NCBI GenBank assembly: GCA_020860715.1
Contig: JAJBTU010000023.1
Location: 1-38,691 of the forward strand
Source of the DNA: Clostridiales bacterium
GTDB lineage: Bacteria; Bacillota; Clostridia; Lachnospirales; Lachnospiraceae
Length of the DNA: 38,691 bases
Direction of reading: 5' to 3'
Part shown: in pieces, positions 33,901-38,691 of the stretch
Numbering within the stretch: the stretch's first letter is position 1
Layout: every line of letters begins with the position of its first letter
Position numbers and translations under genes: made by a program
Notes under the pieces: model-generated
The model's input: only the letters and a program-made list of their open reading frames with translations
Database searches by the model: none
Told to the model about the DNA's origin: nothing

Positions 33901-34642
33901 GGTCCTTGGGGTACCGAAAAATGCTTCTGAAGAAGAGATAAAAAAAGCATATCGCAAGCTGAGCCGGCAATATCACCCGGACGCGAATATCAATAACCCG
34001 AATAAGGCACAGGCGGAAGAAAAGTTTAAGGAAGTCCAGCAGGCTTACCAGCAGATCATGTACGACAAGGAGCATGGCGCGGGCAGCTATGAGGCGAAAC
34101 AGAACGGCGGACGTTCTTCTTCTTCCTCTTCTTCAGGCAGCTATGGCAGCGGCGGTTATGGCGGTTATGGCGGCTATGGCGGCTTTGGCGGCTTCGGTGG
34201 TTACGGCAGATATGGAGGCAGCGGACAGAGCAGTTCATCCAGTTCGTCCGCGAATGACGATCCGCATTTGCGCGCGGCGGAGAATTACATCCGCAGCAAT
34301 CATTACGATGAAGCCATCAATGTCCTGAACGGGATCTCGAACCGCACGGCTCGCTGGTATTACTTAAGCGCGCTGGCAAATTCCGGCAGAGGCAACAACG
34401 TGCTGGCGCTTGACCACGCACAGAAGGCAGTCCAGATGGAACCGAACAACATGCAGTATCGCCAGCTTCTGTCCGAGATGGAAGGCGGAGGCCACTGGTA
34501 CCAGTCGATGGGTGAAGAATATGGGAATCCGATGACACAGGCCAACAGCTACTGCACCCGTCTCTGTCTGGCCTGGCTGGTCTGCAGCTGCTGCTGCGGC
34601 GGCGGACGGATGGGCGCCATGCCGTATATCATGTGCTGCTAA
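33884..34642 (+). CDS. J-domain protein with Gly-rich linker, TPR-like repeats and Cys-rich tail
   Basis: 252 residues. The J domain (1-65) has an intact HPD (31-33), so it should stimulate an Hsp70 (DnaK). It is followed by two runs of seven Ser and a [15 protein letters not shown] region (75-122), then TPR-like helices ([23 protein letters not shown], then a repeat ending AVQMEPNN). The last 29 residues are hydrophobic with eight Cys (224, 228, 234, 236-238, 251, 252). There is no DnaJ zinc-finger core, so it is a type III J protein, not DnaJ itself. It overlaps the DUF5685 gene by 17 bases and ends the operon. Confidence 0.88.
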   Translation: MKDPYEVLGVPKNASEEEIKKAYRKLSRQYHPDANINNPNKAQAEEKFKEVQQAYQQIMYDKEHGAGSYEAKQNGGRSSSSSSSGSYGSGGYGGYGGYGGFGGFGGYGRYGGSGQSSSSSSSANDDPHLRAAENYIRSNHYDEAINVLNGISNRTARWYYLSALANSGRGNNVLALDHAQKAVQMEPNNMQYRQLLSEMEGGGHWYQSMGEEYGNPMTQANSYCTRLCLAWLVCSCCCGGGRMGAMPYIMCC

Positions 34643-34807
34643 AGTTCCGAGCAGAAGAAAAACAGCAGCCAGCCCGTACGGATTAATCCGTGTACGGGCA
34701 GGGCTGCAGTTTTTAGAATGGGCGGGACGCCCATACAGTCACAGACATATGACGTCGCAGACGGCATATAGCCCGTCAGGGCGGTCTGTGACCTGCTGCT
34801 CGGAACT
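34643..34807 (-). repeat. repeat-family element C, inverted relative to element B
   Basis: 165 bases bounded by perfect 12-base inverted arms (AGTTCCGAGCAG, 34643-34654, and its complement, 34796-34807), starting at the end of the J-domain gene. Read on the minus strand it aligns with element B: CAGGTCACAGACCGCC, then GGCTATATGCCG and CGTCATAT, then ATGGGCG/CGCCCAT (34718-34734, here closed with a 3-base loop), then a terminator hairpin and the right end. The 49-base hairpin units of B are absent. GTCACAGAC (34738-34746) pairs with GTCTGTGAC (34784-34792). Confidence 0.75.
34665..34714 (+). terminator. terminator after the J-domain operon (inside element C)
   Basis: GCAGCC pairs with GGGCTGC, CCCGTAC with GTACGGG, around a GGATTAATCC centre, followed by a T-run. 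T-runs exist on both strands, so it can work in both directions. Confidence 0.85.
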
Positions 34808-34820
34808 AATATAGATAAAA

Positions 34821-34900
34821 GCAGAAGAAAAACAGCAGCCAGCCCGTACGGATTAATCCGTGTACGGGCAGGGCTGCAGTTTTTTGAATGGGCGGGACGC
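34821..34900 (-). repeat. repeat-family fragment C', 80-base duplicate of the element C terminator end
   Basis: Identical to 34651-34730 except for one base, offset by exactly 170. It holds the terminator hairpin (34835-34884) with T-runs on both sides, placed right after the mscL stop, so on the minus strand it ends mscL transcription. The arrangement is a partial tandem duplication of element C. Confidence 0.85.
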
Positions 34901-34916
34901 TGTTTTTTGATCTTTC

Positions 34917-35354
34917 TTACAGCACCGACGTACAGTTCGGGCACTTGGTCGCGTCTTTATGTATCTCAGACTTGCAGAACGGGCAGATCTTTGTCGTCTC
35001 TTCCGGTTCCGGAGCCGGCTTGTGCAGCTTGTTGATGCCTTTGATGACCAGGAAGATCACAAGCGCGGTCAGCAAAAATTCAACGATCATCTGAATGAAA
35101 TTGCCGTACGCGATGACGGAGGCGCCTGCTTCCTAAGCGGCTGCCAGAGTAGAGTAGCTGTTTCCGTCAAGTGAGATCATCATATCGGTAAAATTGATCC
35201 TGCCAGTCAGCAGTGTGACCAGAGGCATGACAATGTCATTTACGAGTGATGATACGATGTTGCTGAATGCTGCGCCGATGATTACGCCGACAGCCATATC
35301 GATGACATTGCCGCGCATAATAAAGGCCTTGAATTCTTCTGCGAACTTCTTCAT
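34917..35354 (-). pseudogene. mscL: large-conductance mechanosensitive channel, interrupted by an in-frame TAG
   Basis: The frame from the ATG at 35354 (GGGAGG ribosome site) encodes Msc[24 protein letters not shown] is the first membrane helix and pore. At codon 74 a TAG (bases 35133-35135) stops translation. The same frame then continues without any other defect through EAGASVIAYGNFIQ, the second helix (FLLTALVIFLVIKGIN) and a C-terminal zinc ribbon CPFCKSEI / CPNCTSVL, ending in TAA at 34917. Total length of 145 residues is normal for MscL of this type. The truncated product lacks TM2 and cannot form a normal channel. A sequencing error, recent mutation or rare readthrough could explain it. 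Confidence 0.88.
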
Positions 35355-35492
35355 GTTCTTTTCCTCCCATATGATTTTAGTTCAGGATTCCGCATAGCGG
35401 CCGCCTGTCTTCAAATGAGGATACTGTCTTTCGCAAAAGCATCTGTACAGCCTGTCATTTTATCCGCCTGCTATTTGGAACTGGTTTACAAA

Positions 35493-35530
35493 AGTATAAC
35501 ATAGCTTTCATTAAAAAACTATGTTATACT
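35493..35530. promoter_or_regulatory. divergent promoter region with a 12-bp inverted repeat
   Basis: AGTATAACATAG (35493-35504) and its exact complement (35519-35530) flank an A-rich spacer of 14 bases. Each arm contains TATACT, a -10-like sequence facing outwards: towards mscL on the minus strand and towards the YhaO-like gene on the plus strand. The -35 elements are weak. The repeat may also bind a regulator or form a hairpin. Confidence 0.5.
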
Positions 35531-35567
35531 AAAAAAATTTTAAATATTTTTGAGGGGAGAACTTTGT

Positions 35568-36620
35568 ATGCGGTTTATGCATATTGCGGACGTACATCTG
35601 GGAGCCGCGCCGGATCATGGCTATGTCTGGGCGAAGGACAGGGGACGGGAACTCTGGGACAGCTTTCGCCGGTGCATTGCGGACGCCAATGAGAAAAAAG
35701 CGGATCTGCTGCTGATCGCGGGAGATCTGTTTCACCGCCAGCCGGAAGTGCGGGAGCTGAAAGAGGTCAATTATCTTTTTTCGACCCTGGAGAAGACGGT
35801 GGTGGTGCTGATTGCGGGCAATCATGATTACATCGCTCCGGGATCGCCGTATCTGAATTATCCGTGGAACGAAAATGTCGTCTGTCTGTTTTCGCCGGAG
35901 TGCGAGAGGGTGCGCCTTCCGGAACTAAAGACGGAAATCTATGGCTTCAGCTACCATCAGCAGGAGATTACGGCGCCCCTGTACGATGAGATCGCCGCGG
36001 AGAGAAGCGATTACTTTAAAATCCTGCTTGCGCATGGAGGGGATGCACGGCATATTCCCATAAACCGGGAGAAAATGACGGACGCCGGGTTTGATTATAT
36101 CGCGCTCGGACATATCCACAGGCCGCAGGTGTTTATCCGGAACCTTGCCATGTATGCCGGAGCCATGGAGCCGATTGACTGTAATGACATCGGACCGCAT
36201 GGCTATATTATCGGGGATGTGCAGCGCAAAAAAGTCAGGCTTTCCTTTGTGGAGACGGCGCAGCGGCAGTATCGCAGAGAGATTGTGCCGGTGACGGAGG
36301 AAGACGCCGTTTTTTCCGTGCGTGAAAAAATTGCCCGGATGGTGCGCGAAAAGGGCAGCCAGGATACATACCGGATCACGCTTACCGGGGAGCGGCATCC
36401 GCAGTTCCGTCCGGATGTGAAGGAGTATCTGAAATGCGGACGCATACTGGATATTGAGGATCAGACCGTTCCGGCGTTTCACCCTGAAGAACTGAAACGG
36501 CAGTACCGCGGACAGCTGATCGGAGATTATATTGAGAGTTTTGGGGACGGCCCAAAGAATCTGACAGAGAAAAAAGCGCTGGCCTACGGGCTGGAAGCGC
36601 TGCTGTATTCAGGAAAATGA
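35568..36620 (+). CDS. YhaO/SbcD-like metallophosphoesterase (DNA exonuclease family)
   Basis: 350 residues from the ATG at 35568, preceded by GAGGGGAG; a start at 35550 would lie before that site. Metallophosphoesterase motifs in order: ADVHLG, LLIAGDLF, IAGNHDY, LLAHGG and ALGHIHRPQ, giving the full dimanganese site of the SbcD/Mre11 group. A C-terminal domain of about 130 residues follows. Its partner gene follows 16 bases later and encodes an SMC-like ATPase. The pair matches YhaO-YhaN of Bacillus more than SbcCD; a role in DNA end processing or repair is inferred from the family. Confidence 0.9.
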   Translation: MRFMHIADVHLGAAPDHGYVWAKDRGRELWDSFRRCIADANEKKADLLLIAGDLFHRQPEVRELKEVNYLFSTLEKTVVVLIAGNHDYIAPGSPYLNYPWNENVVCLFSPECERVRLPELKTEIYGFSYHQQEITAPLYDEIAAERSDYFKILLAHGGDARHIPINREKMTDAGFDYIALGHIHRPQVFIRNLAMYAGAMEPIDCNDIGPHGYIIGDVQRKKVRLSFVETAQRQYRREIVPVTEEDAVFSVREKIARMVREKGSQDTYRITLTGERHPQFRPDVKEYLKCGRILDIEDQTVPAFHPEELKRQYRGQLIGDYIESFGDGPKNLTEKKALAYGLEALLYSGK

Positions 36621-36636
36621 GATACGGGGAGAGTGT

Positions 36637-38403
36637 ATGGAGATACAGGAACTGATTATCAAAAAATATGGTAAATTTTCGGATTATCATATGACATTCC
36701 GGCCGGGAGTCAACATCATTTATGGCGGGAATGAGACAGGTAAGACGACGATTCATTCCTTTATAAAAGCAATGATGTTCGGCCTGAGCCGCGGCCGTGG
36801 CCGCGCGGCGAGGACGGACGAGTACCAGCTCCGTCAGCCGTGGGATTCTCCGGGTTCCTTCCTGGGGAGCATGCGCATCCGGGAAAACGGAGAACTGTAT
36901 CGGATCGACCGCAGCTTTGACCGCAGCGGCAGTCCGCTCACACTGGTGTGCGAGACGAGCGCTCTGGTATCGGAGCATCCGCAGGAGGATCTGGACACGC
37001 TGCTCGGCGGGATCAGTGAGACGGCCTTTGTCAACTCTGTCTTTATCCCGCAGATGCACTGTGAGACGGATGAGGCACTTGCGCAGGAACTGCAGCGCTA
37101 TATGATCAACAGCGGCAGCTCCATGGACGGCAATATCGATGTGACGCGGGCGCTGCAGTCGCTCCGCAAAAAGAAAAAGCAGCTGGAGCAGCAGGCAAAA
37201 AAGGAAGAAGAAGAGCTGGAAAGGAAGATTGCCCAGAAGCAGGAAAAGCTGGATTCCCTGCGCCGGGAACTGGAGTTTCTGGAACAGCAGGCCGCGTACT
37301 GCGGCGCGGAACCGGCTGATGGAGAACGTACAGGCGCCGGCGGCCGCGGCGGACGGGATCCGGGGTATAGGACAGGATGGGATGGCGAACCGGACCTGGG
37401 CAGATCGGACGACGAGCCGGGCCGGGAGAAAGGCACAGGTTCTTTATGGATGCGGCGGCTGCTCTGCGCGATGCTTGTGCTCGCCGGCGCGCTGACCATG
37501 GCAGGCGCTTTCCTGACCGGGAGCCCTGCCCTGCGCACCTTTCTGGGAGTCCTGACGGCGCTGTTCTGGGCGGCGGCTTTTGGGGTGCACGCTCTGTTTG
37601 CGCAGGAGGATCAGGAAGGACCGCACGGCAGCGCGGACGGGGATGAGCGCGGATCCGGGACCTCCGGGGCGCGTACCCGGGAACAGCCGGGCTGTCCGCC
37701 GGAACTGCTGAAGGAGATCAAGAGCCGCCGGGAAACAGCGGGGAAGCTGGAGAACGAACTGGAAATCCTTTACGGGCAGCATGCGCGGATGACAGATCCG
37801 TCTGTACGCGCGATGGAGCTGTCCGGCCGGCAGACCGGAGATCCGTCTGCTTTCGGCGCCGCATCCGCAGGGCGCGATCCGGCAGGAAAGCCTGCAGGAG
37901 GACTGGGAGAAGCCGGAATGGTTCCGGATATCTATATGGAGATCGAGGCGCTGACGCTCGCAATCGACCGGATCTGTGAGCTTTCAGACCGCATATACCA
38001 GGCAAACGGGAACCGCCTCAACGAAATCGCGTCGCAGATACTGGAAGAGATCACCTGCGGCAGATACAACCGCATTGTCATGGATGACGCGGCAGAAGTG
38101 CGGATCCATACGCCGTCGCGCGTGCTCGGTCTTACTCAGGTCAGCAGCGGAACAATGCAGCAGATTTATTTTGCGCTGCGCATGGCCGCGGGAGAAGTAT
38201 TTGCGGAAAGCCGGGACGCCGGGAACCGTGCGGATGCGCGGTATCCCGCTCACAGTTCGCTTCCCGTGATCCTCGATGAGACCTTTGCGATGTACGACGA
38301 CCACAGGCTTGAAGCGACGCTGAAATGGCTGAAAAAAAGCGGCCGGCAGGTCATCCTCTTTACCTGCCAGAGCCGCGAACGTGAAATATTGAAACGCCTG
38401 TGA
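36637..38403 (+). CDS. YhaN-like SMC/Rad50-type ATPase, unusually short
   Basis: 588 residues; YhaN homologues are normally 900 or more. Walker A GGNETGKT (30-37) is followed by the YhaN-type N-terminal lobe (FGLSRGRG, FVNSVFIPQ), a short coiled coil (172-222), a Gly/Arg/Asp-rich low-complexity stretch (223-268), two membrane segments (about 274-294 and 300-322), a second Gly/Ala-rich stretch (325-430), and the C-terminal lobe with TQVSSGTMQQIYFALRMA (signature) and LPVILDETFAMYD (Walker B). Most of the usual coiled coil is missing, yet the frame is intact and both ATPase halves are complete. It likely works with the upstream metallophosphoesterase. Confidence 0.85.
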   Translation: MEIQELIIKKYGKFSDYHMTFRPGVNIIYGGNETGKTTIHSFIKAMMFGLSRGRGRAARTDEYQLRQPWDSPGSFLGSMRIRENGELYRIDRSFDRSGSPLTLVCETSALVSEHPQEDLDTLLGGISETAFVNSVFIPQMHCETDEALAQELQRYMINSGSSMDGNIDVTRALQSLRKKKKQLEQQAKKEEEELERKIAQKQEKLDSLRRELEFLEQQAAYCGAEPADGERTGAGGRGGRDPGYRTGWDGEPDLGRSDDEPGREKGTGSLWMRRLLCAMLVLAGALTMAGAFLTGSPALRTFLGVLTALFWAAAFGVHALFAQEDQEGPHGSADGDERGSGTSGARTREQPGCPPELLKEIKSRRETAGKLENELEILYGQHARMTDPSVRAMELSGRQTGDPSAFGAASAGRDPAGKPAGGLGEAGMVPDIYMEIEALTLAIDRICELSDRIYQANGNRLNEIASQILEEITCGRYNRIVMDDAAEVRIHTPSRVLGLTQVSSGTMQQIYFALRMAAGEVFAESRDAGNRADARYPAHSSLPVILDETFAMYDDHRLEATLKWLKKSGRQVILFTCQSREREILKRL

Positions 38404-38407
38404 TCCT

Positions 38408-38691
38408 CTATTCCGTATAGACTTCCTGACTGCAAAGCGCCCGGTATTCCGAAGGCGTGCAGCCCTTTTTCTTTTTGAACATGCGGTTGAATGTGGACAG
38501 GCTGGAGAAACCGGAAAGCAGCGCGACCTCCGTGATGGAGTGCTCCTTTGACATCAGCAGATTCTCTGCGGCCTTGATTCGAAGCAGGCAGAGATAATCA
38601 TAAAAGTTATAGCCGGAACACTCTTTGAAAATACGTGAAAAATGGTATTTCGAAAACCCTGCCACGTCAGCGACCGTCTCCAGAGAGAGCC
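38408..38691 (-). CDS. AraC-family regulator, 5' part outside the window
   Basis: About 93 C-terminal residues are visible; the frame is open to the window edge. Two AraC helix-turn-helix motifs are present: SLETVADVAGFSKYHFSRIFKE and ITEVALLSGFSSLSTFNRMFKK, followed by GCTPSEYRAL, the AraC signature end. The sensory N-terminal domain is not in the window. It ends in TAG, four bases from the converging YhaN-like gene. Target genes cannot be inferred. Confidence 0.92.
   Translation of the reverse strand, partial: LSLETVADVAGFSKYHFSRIFKECSGYNFYDYLCLLRIKAAENLLMSKEHSITEVALLSGFSSLSTFNRMFKKKKGCTPSEYRALCSQEVYTE

Noticed and set aside
34130-34215. Short GGCGGTTATGGC-type repeats as a regulatory repeat array
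   Set aside because: They encode the Gly/Tyr/Phe-rich linker of the J-domain protein in frame.
35133-35135. The TAG in mscL as evidence of pyrrolysine or amber recoding
   Set aside because: The AraC-family gene at 38408 ends in TAG, no recoding gene is in view, and MscL has no reason to carry such a residue; mutation or error is simpler.

Overview
The window reads as chromosomal DNA from a low-to-mid GC Gram-positive of the Clostridia, most likely a Lachnospiraceae member. The evidence is a type III glutamine synthetase, RNase Y, ThyX, a class II fructose-bisphosphate aldolase, a YhaO/YhaN-like pair, MscL with a C-terminal zinc ribbon, DUF3786 and DUF5685 proteins, strong AGGAGG-type ribosome sites and TTGACA/TATAAT-type promoters. 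This placement comes from protein families only. The first ~2.4 kb is visibly more AT-rich than the rest, as in accessory DNA.

Layout. 1-2.4 kb: end of a HEPN-like gene, then a minus-strand operon DUF2975 membrane protein / small Xre regulator / CPBP protease whose promoter is bracketed by two copies of an inverted repeat. 2.9-8.1 kb: DUF3786 protein, metallo-beta-lactamase-fold hydrolase, a 997-residue PLD-helicase-DUF3427 protein and a MutT-type Nudix enzyme. 8.3-13.1 kb: rny, a structured leader with a small conserved protein, thyX, a CpsB/YwqE-type phosphatase and fba. 13.1-17.2 kb: a hairpin-rich repeat element, glnN (GSIII) and a CdaR/PucR-type regulator. 17.2-20.9 kb (minus): a heterodimeric ABC exporter with one degenerate ATP site. 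21.2-24.8 kb: nucleotidyltransferase/HEPN pair, then uxaC and a 2-keto-3-deoxygluconate kinase gene. 25.4-32.3 kb: S41 peptidase, a sigma-like protein lacking region 4, pyk, and a two-component system with an unusual kinase. 32.4-34.6 kb: an operon of zinc-ribbon membrane protein, DUF5685 protein and J-domain protein with a Cys-rich tail. 34.6-38.7 kb: a second copy of the repeat family, mscL interrupted by an in-frame TAG, a YhaO/YhaN-like pair, and the end of an AraC-family gene.

How the genes work together. fba and pyk are glycolytic; uxaC and kdgK are two steps of hexuronate breakdown; glnN assimilates ammonium; rny and thyX are housekeeping. The PLD-helicase/Nudix and HEPN/nucleotidyltransferase pairs look like DNA-maintenance, defence or toxin-antitoxin modules.

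Most worth following up: (1) a dispersed, modular repeat family with inverted ends, internal hairpins with compensatory changes and a built-in terminator, present as two long copies and several fragments; (2) the zinc-ribbon / DUF5685 / J-domain operon, where DUF5685 carries two aspartate-rich motifs reminiscent of isoprenoid synthases; (3) the interrupted mscL; (4) the PLD-helicase-DUF3427 plus Nudix pair.
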